A DNA stretch of 41,580 bases from Nitrosarchaeum sp. (GCA_003569705.1 BGOU01000009.1:1-41580); one strand, 5' to 3'; positions 16,798-26,538 are shown, numbered from the stretch's first letter. Notes: a model not told the origin generated them from the letters alone. Numbers and translations are program-made.

Positions 16798-17024
16798 TCA
16801 GTTACACGAAGGGTTATTGTGCTACGAATTTTGTCCAACTTTCTAATCTTGGATGAAATGATTCTAGTCATGTCTTCTGCAGTGTCAGTTTCAAATTTAG
16901 CAACAAGATCATAACTGCCATAAGTAATAATGCAATCTTTAATTTCTGGAATTTCTTTTAGTTGTGAATAAATTGAATGCTCTTCTCCTATTTCACAGCT
17001 AATCAACATGTATGCTTTTTCCAT
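16794..17024 (-). CDS. Stand-alone Lrp/AsnC effector (RAM) domain protein
   Basis: I chose the ATG at 17024 (MEKAYMLISCEIGEE), giving 76 residues, because it matches the length of the paralogue at 6487-6720. The longer frame from a TTG at 17096 would overlap truD and add a segment with no domain. Shared features are the first strand, LKEIPEIKDC, ITYGSYDLVAKF and KIRKLDKIRSTITLRV. It has no DNA-binding half. It lies downstream of truD, probably in the same transcript. Confidence 0.8.
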   Translation of the reverse strand: MEKAYMLISCEIGEEHSIYSQLKEIPEIKDCIITYGSYDLVAKFETDTAEDMTRIISSKIRKLDKIRSTITLRVTD

Positions 17025-17082
17025 TACAATCGCACTTTCTAAAATGGGCTGTAACTTAAAGACATCTGAGATATTTCCAATC

Positions 17083-18279
17083 TTAAAATCCTGCAAGAAT
17101 TGGATCTTCAGGTTTCATAATTTCACGCAACAGTATTGTGGCAAATGAACCTCTTGAAAGAGTAAACTCTGCAGTAGTATCTTTTGTGAAATAATCAGTA
17201 CATTGTATTGCAGCTTGTCTGAATCCTCCTTCGCTGCTAATTTCCTGCATTTCTTTAATGAAAAAATCTTTTGGTGCGATCTCTTCAGTTTCTAAAATTT
17301 TAGATATTTGAAAATCAAAACGGGTTTTTTTGTAATACGAGTATCCTACAAAAGGCAATGCAAGATGCTGATCCAGACCTTTAACATATTTTCCAATTAT
17401 CCCGTGAAAATCATAGCAAACATCACCTGCTTGTGCCTCAAAGAGATTTTCCCCGTCGGTAAATGCTGCACTTAGTGTATGATTGAAAAGAAAAGACTGG
17501 TATGCTTGAATGTAGAATCTTCTGAGAGGTAAGGGTATTGCATGAATTGCTTTTTGCTCATCATCATGTTCAATCATTTCTTGCAGTACGATTCTTTCAA
17601 TGTCCATTTGCGGTGGAACTTGGTCAAAATATTTTTGATAGTTTGATTTGTCAACGAGTTTTTCTCTGATCTCGGTATTTTCTTTAGAGTCATAAGGAGA
17701 TGTGAAAGAGACGACTAATTCTACTGCCTTTTTGAAATTACGCTGTAAAAGTGCCTTGCCAATAAGATGAGTAACGGGTCTTTTGGAGCCAAATCTTTGG
17801 TAACCATAAAAATTTAGAATTTTATCATACTCTGTAAAATCAGATAGGTTGCCAGTGGAATCAGAAATTTTTATTTTAAAATGATTGCCAATCATGTCTT
17901 TTTTGGATAGTGGTTTTTTTACAAACCCTATTTTTTCAAGAGAGTATTTTTCAGAAGCAAAATTGTCTATTGATTTACCTTTGTTATCAGAGCAGACAAA
18001 TTGTTCAGTTACTGCAGAAGCATCTTTTAGTCCAAGTGCTTTTAATCGAATTCCTGTTTTTCTAAAAATATCAGCAAGTGCATGGTTTGTATCTATTTTT
18101 TTCTTTTTTAATTTGTAAACAGCGTAACCGTCTTGTGGACTAATTGATTTTAATGATTTCTCAGATAGAACTTCAGTTACCTCAAAGTTCTCAGCTTCGG
18201 TTCTGATTCGTCCTCCAATTCCATTAAATTTTGTACTAAAAACAGAGATGCCTATTTGAGAATCTATTTTAGGTATCAC
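17083..18279 (-). CDS. truD: tRNA pseudouridine synthase D
   Basis: The 398-residue protein matches the TruD family, which isomerises U13 in tRNA. The catalytic Asp is in GLKDASAVTEQFV. The family blocks NHFKIKI and FYGYQRFGSKRPVTHLIGK follow, and near the end RQAAIQCTDY with LSRGSFATILLRE. The GTG start overlaps the stop of the beta-propeller gene by four bases (GTGA), so the two are translationally coupled. Confidence 0.93.
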   Translation of the reverse strand: MIPKIDSQIGISVFSTKFNGIGGRIRTEAENFEVTEVLSEKSLKSISPQDGYAVYKLKKKKIDTNHALADIFRKTGIRLKALGLKDASAVTEQFVCSDNKGKSIDNFASEKYSLEKIGFVKKPLSKKDMIGNHFKIKISDSTGNLSDFTEYDKILNFYGYQRFGSKRPVTHLIGKALLQRNFKKAVELVVSFTSPYDSKENTEIREKLVDKSNYQKYFDQVPPQMDIERIVLQEMIEHDDEQKAIHAIPLPLRRFYIQAYQSFLFNHTLSAAFTDGENLFEAQAGDVCYDFHGIIGKYVKGLDQHLALPFVGYSYYKKTRFDFQISKILETEEIAPKDFFIKEMQEISSEGGFRQAAIQCTDYFTKDTTAEFTLSRGSFATILLREIMKPEDPILAGF

Positions 18280-19850
18280 GGTAATATTGTCACTGTAACA
18301 AATTTACTTATTGAAACATCTTCAATTTGAGCTCCCAGCAATACCTTGTATTTTCCAGGAATTGCATCATCAGATGCAGAAATTGTTACATCTACAGGTT
18401 TAGCACCAGAATTCAATTGGAAAGGGACAGATACGCTTGAGGAGAGATTCAAAAAGTCGTGAGGATCTGATAAAATCAGAGACACATCAGACAAGTCTTG
18501 TTGCGGAGATATTGTAAATGACAAGTTCTTTGACTCGCCAGGTGAAAGTGAAATATCTTTAGAGTCAAGTTCAATTCCAAATGGAAGTGCAACAGAAGTG
18601 TCAACTACGCCGATGTTATTTTCCACCCATTCAGTAAACCAGACTTTGTCACCATGTATTGTAAAATCAAAGATTTGTGCCAGACCACAATTAGAATCAA
18701 CATCACAGTCACTCCAAGATGGATTTTTTGATGGAATCAGATATTCTACTAGTGATTCAGATTTCGGATTCAACACTGCAATGCTATTTGCAGTTTGTTC
18801 ATTGAAGACTAGATTACCATCAGAATTAGATTCAATCCAATAGGGTCTAGATATTGGAGATTTTATGACTCCAGTAGAGTTACCATATGTAGATAATTTT
18901 GGATCAGATGTAATGTATTGAGTAAATTGCTGTGTGCTAGGATCAAAACTAAAGATAGCAGAGCTTGATGTGTCTGCCAACCAAATCATGCCATCAGATA
19001 TGGCCATACCGTTTGGAGTAAGTAGTTCAAAAGGCAACTGGAATACTTGGATGTAATCAATTGAAGGGAGCGATTCGCCATTAACGTTGGCTATAGAGTT
19101 ACGATATCCTTCTTGATCAAATTTTACCAAAACTCCGCCTTGTTGGAAAAGCCAATTTGTATACCAGAGATTTTTATCATTATCAATTGCAAAAGCTCCA
19201 GTTACAGAGCCATTGACAGGAGAGGGGAGATTTAGATATCTCAAGTTATCATTAGTTTGAGTAGGATCTAAAAAGGTAATTTTGTTTCCAGTAAAATCAT
19301 TTATCACTATTTGTGAACCATCAACTTTCAATTTTTGTGGTAATGAATCACCTTCAGAAGGATAAGCTATTCGTTGATATTTTTGATCCTGTGTGGAGAA
19401 TCGCCATACAGAGTCATAAGATTCATCAGTATACCACAGTGAACCGTCAGGAGAATAATCAATTCCCCAAATCATAGAGCGACCATTTTTTGGCCATAAT
19501 TTATTATCAAATTCAGTGAATGATTCAGCAGTTGGATCAAATTTTGCTAATTTGCCAGTGTTTGTTTGTGCAAACCACACATTGCCATCATAGTCAGCAA
19601 CTATGGCCAAAGGATTTGTACATTCAGTTGGAATTCGGTATTCTTTGACAAATGGTGTTGATTTTGCATCTCCTGAACCGCAGAATTTTATACGTTGAGC
19701 ATCAGGGAAATTATCAGCCGGTGTACCAGTAGATGTTACTTCTGTATTTTCAGATTGTCTAGGAGTATTCTGAAGAAACACACTAGCACCCAAAGATGAT
19801 AACATTATTGTTCCAAAAAATGCAGCGAGAATTATTCCTTTTTTCTTCAC
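18276..19850 (-). CDS. Secreted Vgb-like beta-propeller protein
   Basis: The 524-residue protein begins with a membrane segment (about residues 5-26). Six or seven beta-propeller blades follow, recognisable by repeats such as DGNVWFAQTNTGKLAKFDP, DGSLWYTDESYDSVWRF and KNLWYTN. This is the streptogramin-lyase/NHL-type pattern. The last 100 residues (LDSKDISLSPGESKNLSFTI) look like an Ig-like domain. Lyase activity cannot be assumed; an extracellular binding role is equally likely. It overlaps truD by four bases. Confidence 0.8.
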   Translation of the reverse strand: MKKKGIILAAFFGTIMLSSLGASVFLQNTPRQSENTEVTSTGTPADNFPDAQRIKFCGSGDAKSTPFVKEYRIPTECTNPLAIVADYDGNVWFAQTNTGKLAKFDPTAESFTEFDNKLWPKNGRSMIWGIDYSPDGSLWYTDESYDSVWRFSTQDQKYQRIAYPSEGDSLPQKLKVDGSQIVINDFTGNKITFLDPTQTNDNLRYLNLPSPVNGSVTGAFAIDNDKNLWYTNWLFQQGGVLVKFDQEGYRNSIANVNGESLPSIDYIQVFQLPFELLTPNGMAISDGMIWLADTSSSAIFSFDPSTQQFTQYITSDPKLSTYGNSTGVIKSPISRPYWIESNSDGNLVFNEQTANSIAVLNPKSESLVEYLIPSKNPSWSDCDVDSNCGLAQIFDFTIHGDKVWFTEWVENNIGVVDTSVALPFGIELDSKDISLSPGESKNLSFTISPQQDLSDVSLILSDPHDFLNLSSSVSVPFQLNSGAKPVDVTISASDDAIPGKYKVLLGAQIEDVSISKFVTVTILP

Positions 19851-19903
19851 AATTTAAAAAATATCAAGCCAAGTTATATCTCATTCCAAGAATTAATGAA
19901 AAT

Positions 19904-20275
19904 CTAAAGCAGTTTCAAGTTGCCAGTTATTTTATCTATAAGATTTTCAGGAGCTGGGCCAATAGAAATACAAGTTATGGTACCAGGAGCAATTTGAGTA
20001 TGACCTGCATCTGTAACTTCAGACCATGGAAGGTCCAAATCAATTGCATGTCTTTTTACTTCTTGTAATTCTTTAATGCCTGAAACTTTGAGTACAATTT
20101 TCTCTTGGCCACCCCACCATTTAGTGAACCACTCAGGATGAGATTTTCGAACATGTTCAGCACCCAACACACAAGCATGGCCTACTTGTGCAGCAATCTT
20201 TCCTTTTCCCATCTCAAGGTCAGTTCGAATAATAATTACTTGTTTGATATCGCCCATAAAGATATCAAAAAACAT
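19904..20275 (-). CDS. pth2: Peptidyl-tRNA hydrolase, Pth2 type
   Basis: The 123-residue frame has the Pth2 core: KQVIIIRTDLEMGKGKIAAQ, VGHACVLGAE and TDAGHTQIAPGTITCISIGP. It frees tRNA from peptidyl-tRNAs that drop off the ribosome. The start may be the Met at residue 7 (MGDIKQV, position 20257), which leaves the usual length of about 117. It is divergent from the geranylgeranyl reductase gene. Confidence 0.93.
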   Translation of the reverse strand: MFFDIFMGDIKQVIIIRTDLEMGKGKIAAQVGHACVLGAEHVRKSHPEWFTKWWGGQEKIVLKVSGIKELQEVKRHAIDLDLPWSEVTDAGHTQIAPGTITCISIGPAPENLIDKITGNLKLL

Positions 20276-20315
20276 ACTTAATGAAAAACTTTTGAGTTAA
20301 ATAATTGACAAAGAA

Positions 20316-21461
20316 ATGAAATCCATGTACTCAGATGTAGTAATTGCTGGCGGAAGTGTTGCAGGATTAATCTGTGCAAGAGAAATTGCCAGTAATAATC
20401 ACAGTGTTCTTGTCATAGAGGAGGATTATGAGATTGGCACACCAGAGCACTGTGGAGGATTAGTAAGTACCGCAGGATTGGAAGAACTTGGGATAATTCC
20501 ATTTAGAAAAACTTTTGATCATCTAATAGAGACTGCAGAAATTCATGCACCAAATGGAAATAGTTTTTCCATAAATTCAAAGAAACAAAAAGTTGCAGAA
20601 ATTAGCAGAAGAGAATTAGATAAACAAATAGCACATCAGGCCCAAAAAAATGGGGCCACAATCAAAGTAAGAACTAGTTTTCAAGAAATGACAGACAAGG
20701 GAGTAAGAACAAGTGAAGGAGAAATTGAATGCAAGATTTTTGTTGATGCAAGAGGAGTGTCATCCCTCATACACAAAGACAGAACTGGAATTTTATCATC
20801 TGCTCAATACGAAATTTATGCAGATTGGATAAAGAAAGGAAAGGTAGAGGTATTTTTTGATCAAGAAAAGTATCCAGGATTTTTTGCATGGGTAATACCA
20901 TCTGGTGAAGGTAAAGGAAAGATAGGAGTTGCAGGAAAAGGAATCAATGTCGTAGAAGCAATAGAAAAATTTCTTGAGACGATGGGGAATTATTCAACAA
21001 TTAGGAAAATTTATGCACCCATTTGGATCAAAGGACCAATTGACAAATTTACCGACGGAAAAATAGTGATAATTGGAGACGCAGCAGGACAAGCAAAGCC
21101 AACTACTGCAGGAGGAATTTACTCTAGTGGGATGGGTGGGTTATACGCAGGACAAGCAATCTCAAAATTCCTAGAATCAAATGACATGTCAGATTTAGAA
21201 GAGTATCAAAAAAGATGGACAGAAAAATTTGGAAAAGAATTTGAAAAACAATCATTTGCAAGAAAAATTTTAGAAAGATTAGACAACAATACAATCAACA
21301 AATTATTTGAATCAGTAACACCTGAAATAACAAAAGAGATTTCAGAAAAAGATGATTTTGACTTTCATACAGGCTCCATAGTAAAATTACTTGGAATCAA
21401 AGGTTCGCTCAAAACGGCTCAAGCCATAATTGGCGGAGAATTTAAAAAACTTCTAAGTTGA
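20316..21461 (+). CDS. Geranylgeranyl reductase family FAD-dependent oxidoreductase
   Basis: The 381-residue flavoprotein has an N-terminal FAD-binding motif (DVVIAGGSVAGLICAREIA) and the GGR signature GTPEHCGGLVS. The second FAD block is KIVIIGDAAGQAKPTTAGGI. In archaea these enzymes saturate the geranylgeranyl chains of membrane lipids, and here that probably supports crenarchaeol synthesis. Related enzymes reduce other prenyl chains. It precedes the zinc ribbon/aEF-1beta/Cdc48 cluster by 28 bases. Confidence 0.87.
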   Translation: MKSMYSDVVIAGGSVAGLICAREIASNNHSVLVIEEDYEIGTPEHCGGLVSTAGLEELGIIPFRKTFDHLIETAEIHAPNGNSFSINSKKQKVAEISRRELDKQIAHQAQKNGATIKVRTSFQEMTDKGVRTSEGEIECKIFVDARGVSSLIHKDRTGILSSAQYEIYADWIKKGKVEVFFDQEKYPGFFAWVIPSGEGKGKIGVAGKGINVVEAIEKFLETMGNYSTIRKIYAPIWIKGPIDKFTDGKIVIIGDAAGQAKPTTAGGIYSSGMGGLYAGQAISKFLESNDMSDLEEYQKRWTEKFGKEFEKQSFARKILERLDNNTINKLFESVTPEITKEISEKDDFDFHTGSIVKLLGIKGSLKTAQAIIGGEFKKLLS

Positions 21462-21489
21462 AAACGTACAACTTCTAAGCAAGGTATAA

Positions 21490-21693
21490 ATGATGTTTGG
21501 AGAAAATCGTGGCATGTCATCTTCCATTTCATTGCCTGTATGCAGTTGTTGTCACAGACATATTATGCCTAATGATAAATGTGTAAAATTCAATTGCCCA
21601 AATTGCGGTGAGAAATTAATATGGAGATGTGAAAGTTGCAGAGAAGCCGCAAGAACATACACTTGTGATTTATGCAATTCGCAGGGACCTTAG
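21490..21693 (+). CDS. Four-CxxC zinc-ribbon protein (HVO_2753-like)
   Basis: The 67-residue frame carries four cysteine pairs: CSCC, CPNCGEKLIWRC, CESC and CDLCNSQGP. The order and the closing GP match the small archaeal zinc-finger family often located next to aEF-1beta, as here (three bases apart). It binds two zinc ions. The true start may be the Met at residue 9 (MSSSISLP). It probably acts with translation, by neighbourhood. Confidence 0.85.
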   Translation: MMFGENRGMSSSISLPVCSCCHRHIMPNDKCVKFNCPNCGEKLIWRCESCREAARTYTCDLCNSQGP

Positions 21694-21696
21694 AAA

Positions 21697-21978
21697 TTGG
21701 CTCAGTTACTATTAATTGCTAAAATTCTTCCAACCGGAATGGATGTTGATCTTGACAAGCTATCTGAAACCATCAAGGCATCATTAAAAGAAGGAATACA
21801 GATGAAAAGACACGCAAAAGAACCATTAGCGTTTGGAATTGAATTTCTTAAAGCGGAATTTGTGTTAGAAGATAAAGAAGGTCAGATGGATTCATTGGAA
21901 GATTCTGTTAAATCTGTTGAGGGTGTTAGTGAATTTGAAGTACTCAACATGAGCAGAATGTCAGTGGACATGAAATAG
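21697..21978 (+). CDS. Translation elongation factor aEF-1beta
   Basis: The 93-residue protein starts from TTG and matches archaeal EF-1beta, the GDP-GTP exchange factor for aEF-1alpha. It has the fold [20 protein letters not shown], then [17 protein letters not shown] and a closing [20 protein letters not shown]. The order zinc ribbon-aEF-1beta-Cdc48 is tightly packed and likely one operon. Confidence 0.92.
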   Translation: MAQLLLIAKILPTGMDVDLDKLSETIKASLKEGIQMKRHAKEPLAFGIEFLKAEFVLEDKEGQMDSLEDSVKSVEGVSEFEVLNMSRMSVDMK

Positions 21979-21987
21979 GTTAGTTTC

Positions 21988-24156
21988 TTGGTACGCAAAG
22001 ATGAGCCTTTGCAGATGCGAGTTGGAGAAGCTAAACAAAGAGATGTTGGTAAAAAACGTGCCAGAATTGGACCAGATGCCATGGATCAACTCAAAGTCAC
22101 ACCAGGAGATATTATCGAAGTTATGGGGTCAAGAACCAGCTGTGCAGTTGTTTGGCCAGCAGATGAAGATGAAAAATCTTCAGATATAATGAGAATTGAT
22201 GGACAGACAAGAAAAAATGTCGGAGCATCATTAAATGACATTGTAAAAATAAGAAAAGCCACATCAAAAATTGCAAAATCAGTTGTACTAATACCAGTTA
22301 ATGATTCTGTAACAGTCGATAAAGAGTTTACAGATTTTGTAAAAAACAGATTGAAAGGATTACCAATTGTTCATGGAGATGAAATTTCTGTAATGATTTT
22401 AGGAAACTCGATGGACTTTAAGATTAGCAAGACAACGCCAAAGTTCATAGTAAAAATCGACAGAGCCACGAATCTCACAATCTCAACAGATGCATTAGGT
22501 GATAGAAAACCTAGAGTGACTTATGAGGAAGTGGGAGGTCTTGGACACGAAATAAAAGCAATGCGAGAAATTGTAGAATTACCATTAAAGCATCCAGAAT
22601 TATTTGTAAGATTAGGAGTAGAGCCACATAGTGGAATTTTACTTTACGGTCCTCCAGGTTGTGGTAAGACATTGATTGCAAAAGTTCTTGCAAGTGAATC
22701 AGAGGCACACATGTTTTCAATTAACGGTCCAGAAATAATGAACAAGTATTATGGTGAAACAGAAGCAAAGCTAAGAGACATCTTCAAGGAAGCAAAAGAC
22801 AATTCACCAAGTATAATATTCATTGATGAGATTGATGCCATTGCTCCAAAAAGAGAGGAAGCTTATGGAGATGTAGAAAAAAGAGTTGTTGCTCAATTGT
22901 TGGCTTTAATGGATGGTCTAAATGATAGAGGAAACGTAATTGTTCTTGGAGCAACTAACAGACCTGAAAGTATCGATCCTGCCCTTAGAAGACCAGGAAG
23001 ATTTGACAGAGAGTTTGAGATATCAGTTCCAAACGAAGAGGGCAGATTAGAAATTCTTTTCATACACACTAGAGGAATGCCTGTTGCAGATGATGTGGAC
23101 CTTAAAGAGTTGGCATCAGAATTACACGGATACACTGGTGCTGATATCAAATCACTTTGCAGAGAAGCCGCGTTAAAATCAATTCGACGTTATCTACCTG
23201 AGATAGATCTTGAAACTGAAAAAATATCATCCGAAGTATTACAGTCAATGCAAATAAAATCAATCGACTTTTACGATGCGATGCACGATGTGGTACCTAC
23301 GGCAATGAGGGAGTTTTACGTAGAAAGGCCAAAGGTTTGGTGGCAAGACGTTGGAGGATTGGAAGATATCAAAAAGTCATTAACAGATAACCTAATTGTT
23401 GCCATGAAAGAGCCAACCAAATTTACTAAAATGGGAATCAAACCTCCAAAGGGTGCGCTAATCTATGGACCGCCGGGTTGTGGTAAAACTCTCATTGCAA
23501 GAGCACTTGCCACTGAAACTGGAGCCAACATGATTTTGGTTAAAGGTCCAGAGATTCTTTCAAAGTGGATTGGTGAATCAGAAAAAGCAGTCAGAGAAAT
23601 TTTCAGAAAGGCAAGAACATCATCACCATGTGTTGTGATTTTTGATGAACTCGATTCACTTGCACGCTACAAATCAGGAGAAGGCGGAGTGGGGGAGACG
23701 GTTCTTAGTCAACTATTAACGGAGATTGAAGAAGGAACATCATCACGAGTAGTCGTAATAGGAATTACAAATAGACCAGACATATTAGATAACTCACTAC
23801 TCAGAACAGGAAGACTAGATCTAGTACTGTATGTTCCACCACCAGATGACAAAGGCAGGTTAGAAATTATCAAGATACTAACAAAGAAGATGCCATTGGC
23901 AAGTGATGTCAAACTAGAAGAAATTGCAGTTACAACTCAAAATTACACAGGGGCAGATTTGGCAGCACTATGTAGAGAAGCTGCAGTTCAAGCAATGCGA
24001 AACAATGCCGTAAAAATTACCAGTTTGGACTTTGCAAACGGCATGAAGCAAATAAAGCCATCAATTACCAAAGATGTGGATCAGTGGTATAACACAATAA
24101 GAGAAAGTATATCTAACGTGGTACCCAAATCAGGAGATAAATCATTTTACGGATAA
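21988..24156 (+). CDS. cdc48: Cdc48/VCP-type AAA+ ATPase
   Basis: The 722-residue protein has an N-domain (double-psi barrel, residues 1-180) and two AAA+ modules. Walker A GPPGCGKT is at 221-228 and again at 494-501. Walker B motifs are IIFIDEID and VVIFDELD, and arginine fingers lie in RRPGRFDRE and the matching second-module segment. It unfolds tagged proteins with ATP. The protein ends SFYG: the last three residues, Phe-Tyr-Gly, fit the hydrophobic-Tyr-X tail that docks onto the 20S proteasome. The start is a TTG, nine bases after aEF-1beta. Confidence 0.95.
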   Translation: MVRKDEPLQMRVGEAKQRDVGKKRARIGPDAMDQLKVTPGDIIEVMGSRTSCAVVWPADEDEKSSDIMRIDGQTRKNVGASLNDIVKIRKATSKIAKSVVLIPVNDSVTVDKEFTDFVKNRLKGLPIVHGDEISVMILGNSMDFKISKTTPKFIVKIDRATNLTISTDALGDRKPRVTYEEVGGLGHEIKAMREIVELPLKHPELFVRLGVEPHSGILLYGPPGCGKTLIAKVLASESEAHMFSINGPEIMNKYYGETEAKLRDIFKEAKDNSPSIIFIDEIDAIAPKREEAYGDVEKRVVAQLLALMDGLNDRGNVIVLGATNRPESIDPALRRPGRFDREFEISVPNEEGRLEILFIHTRGMPVADDVDLKELASELHGYTGADIKSLCREAALKSIRRYLPEIDLETEKISSEVLQSMQIKSIDFYDAMHDVVPTAMREFYVERPKVWWQDVGGLEDIKKSLTDNLIVAMKEPTKFTKMGIKPPKGALIYGPPGCGKTLIARALATETGANMILVKGPEILSKWIGESEKAVREIFRKARTSSPCVVIFDELDSLARYKSGEGGVGETVLSQLLTEIEEGTSSRVVVIGITNRPDILDNSLLRTGRLDLVLYVPPPDDKGRLEIIKILTKKMPLASDVKLEEIAVTTQNYTGADLAALCREAAVQAMRNNAVKITSLDFANGMKQIKPSITKDVDQWYNTIRESISNVVPKSGDKSFYG

Positions 24157-24158
24157 AA

Positions 24159-24455
24159 ATGGCAATACCACTGAAAAATATAATGCATGAAAAAATCAAG
24201 GAAGTAAATTCCCTCACAGATGTAGAGTTGTACAAAGCTCTCACAAAAGATGGGACAATTATTCCAGAGGGAAAATTCAATAAATTACTGCTGGATTTAG
24301 AAATTTTGGGATTGATTAAAGTTGCATGGATGACAAAAGATACACGCAGGATAGAAGCAGTCGTAATAAAAGAAGAGATAGACATAGTTGATGAACAAAA
24401 TCAGGAAATGATGGAAAAAGACTATGAAGCTAGCTTTCCGGGTTTTGAAAAATAA
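24159..24455 (+). CDS. Small winged-helix-like protein behind cdc48
   Basis: This 98-residue protein begins two bases after the cdc48 stop, so it is almost certainly in the same operon. The core (VELYKALTKDGTIIPEGKFN, then LLLDLEILGLIKVAWMTKDT, then RRIEAVVI) has the helix-helix-helix-strand look of a winged helix. The tail is acidic. It could be a DNA- or protein-binding partner of Cdc48. The fold is inferred, not matched. Confidence 0.6.
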   Translation: MAIPLKNIMHEKIKEVNSLTDVELYKALTKDGTIIPEGKFNKLLLDLEILGLIKVAWMTKDTRRIEAVVIKEEIDIVDEQNQEMMEKDYEASFPGFEK

Positions 24456-24463
24456 TTATATTT

Positions 24464-25372
24464 CTAAAATAACGGGAAATGAAATGCAGCATCTAATGCA
24501 ACTGCGACAAAAATTATTGTAAGATACGGCGCAGTTACTTTGTATGCTTTCCATGCAAATTCAGATGTTGGATTCTTTGTGAGTTTGTAATGATACAACA
24601 ACATCAATCCGCCTGAAACTATAGCGATTATAGTGTAAACAATTCCCATACCAAATGCAGAAAGTATCAAAGAGTATGGAAATAAAATCAAAGTATTCCC
24701 CAAAATGTATTTTGATGTTCTTTGCATTCCAATTACAACTGGGAGCATTGGAATTTTGGCTTGTGCATATTCATCTTTAATTTTCATTGCAAGACACCAA
24801 AAGTGCGATGGCGTCCATACAAATACCAAAAATCCTACTAAAAATCCCAATAAATCCATACTGCCAGTTGCAGCTGACCAACCTGCCCAAGCTGCAGCAC
24901 TGCCAGCAATACCGCCAATCACAATATTTGATGTGTGTATTCGTTTAAGCCACACTGTGTATATTATGACGTATGAAAATATTCCCAACGCAATAAAAAA
25001 TGCAGATACAGCGTTTAGTGCAAAATATCCATAAATTACAGAAATACAACTTACAGCCAACCCATAAATCAAAACATGTGATGATTTCATTCTGCCAGAA
25101 GGTATTGGCCTGGTACTAGTTCGCGTCATTTTTGGATCAATGTCTTTGTCATAATAGTGATTCAGAGCACTAGAGCCAGCAGAAGCCAGTGCGCCTGCAA
25201 TAATGATGTGCAGATATGCCAAATAATCCAAGTGTGGGGTACCAGGAACTAGTTTACTTGCTGCATACATTGATGTCACAGCGGTAATTACCAATAAAAC
25301 AACAATTCGTGGTTTGGATATTTCCATTATTTCCTTAGAGCCCAATCTTACTATATGCAAATCAGAAGCCAT
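24464..25372 (-). CDS. ctaB: Protoheme IX farnesyltransferase (haem o synthase)
   Basis: The 302-residue UbiA-type prenyltransferase has about nine membrane helices. The first Asp-rich site is seen as NHYYDKDIDPKMTRTSTRPI, binding farnesyl diphosphate through Mg2+. A second motif near KIKDEYAQAKIPMLPVV follows. It adds the farnesyl chain to haem b for terminal oxidases. It is divergent from the cupredoxin membrane protein, which fits a respiratory role for both. Confidence 0.92.
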   Translation of the reverse strand: MASDLHIVRLGSKEIMEISKPRIVVLLVITAVTSMYAASKLVPGTPHLDYLAYLHIIIAGALASAGSSALNHYYDKDIDPKMTRTSTRPIPSGRMKSSHVLIYGLAVSCISVIYGYFALNAVSAFFIALGIFSYVIIYTVWLKRIHTSNIVIGGIAGSAAAWAGWSAATGSMDLLGFLVGFLVFVWTPSHFWCLAMKIKDEYAQAKIPMLPVVIGMQRTSKYILGNTLILFPYSLILSAFGMGIVYTIIAIVSGGLMLLYHYKLTKNPTSEFAWKAYKVTAPYLTIIFVAVALDAAFHFPLF

Positions 25373-25445
25373 TTAATTTAATCGGCTTTAATGATCCATG
25401 TTATTTCAAAAGGAATAAGTATCTCAGCCCTAACAGCTAGCTTGA

Positions 25446-26536
25446 ATGAGTAATTGGGACCTCATGATGCCAGGCATGGGATTGACAGCTATAGGTTTAA
25501 CGGGTGTAACAATAGCGTATTCTGGAATAGCTCATACGTTTGTAGATGGAATGCATGCACTAACAGGTCTTACCATGTTTATTGGACTAATCTTTCTATC
25601 AGCAGGTATTTTGGATGGCGGTGTCTCAACTAGTAACAGAGCCAAAGCAACTACTCTGGTAATCATTGCAATTGCATTAGGATTTGGAACATTTGCACTA
25701 ACAATGAATTCATCAAACTATACAATTACACTAGCAGGACTCTTGATGGCAGTTGCATTTCCATCAATAATCATAGCATATCTTGCAATGAAGATGCCAC
25801 AGTATGTCAAACCAATAGGAGTGATCGTAATACTTGCAAGTGCAACAGGAATTATCATGTGGTTTGCATTTGGATTAGTAAGTCCAGATACTTACATGAT
25901 CAATGAACCAATTGTAGAGGATGAACCTGCAAAGGAGATTCAATCTACAAGTCCAATATTTGCAATTACAATTTTAGAAAATTCATCCATACAGGGAAAT
26001 CCAGATTATGAACCAGATGTAGCACATGTTCCAAAAGGAAACATCGTAGAATGGACAAATGCAGATACAGTTGCACATACTGTAACTAGTTCAGTGGATT
26101 ATGGTGATACATTTAATTCAAACATGATCAATGCGGGTGAAAAGTTCGCACTAGATACAAGTAAACTAGCAACTGGTGAATATGAATACATGTGTGTAGT
26201 TCATCCATGGATGACATCATTGTTAGTAATAGAAGAACCAAAAGAGGATGTCAAAGTAGTGATTCCGCAAGGTGCAGGAACTCAACAGATGGGACAAATT
26301 TATTTTGATCCTGAAGTGATTCGTGTACCAGTTGGAACCACAGTTGTTTGGGAAAACACAGACAATACAATACATACAGTAACTTCAGGTGGTCCAGAAG
26401 GAGGAGCAAATGGATCATTTGATTCAGACATGATTGCTGCAGGTGATCATTCAAGTTTACATTTAATGCTCCAGGAAAAGAGGACTACTTTTGCATGGTA
26501 CATCCCTGGATGATAGGTTCTGTCGAAATAGAATAG
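25446..26536 (+). CDS. Membrane protein with two C-terminal plastocyanin-like domains
   Basis: The N-terminal 160 residues form about five membrane helices. They are followed by two copper-binding cupredoxin domains (about 170-262 and 270-360). Type 1 copper ligands are visible in the first domain (ADTVAHTVTSS and YEYMCVVHPWM). In the second, TIHTVTSGG and the expected CMVHPWM appear only after adding one base near 26448; the uncorrected frame ends early at 26513 with a garbled tail. With the correction the stop is TAG at 26536. Such proteins carry electrons in ammonia-oxidising archaea, and the divergent haem o synthase supports a link to the terminal oxidase. Confidence 0.85.
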
Positions 26537-26538
26537 GT

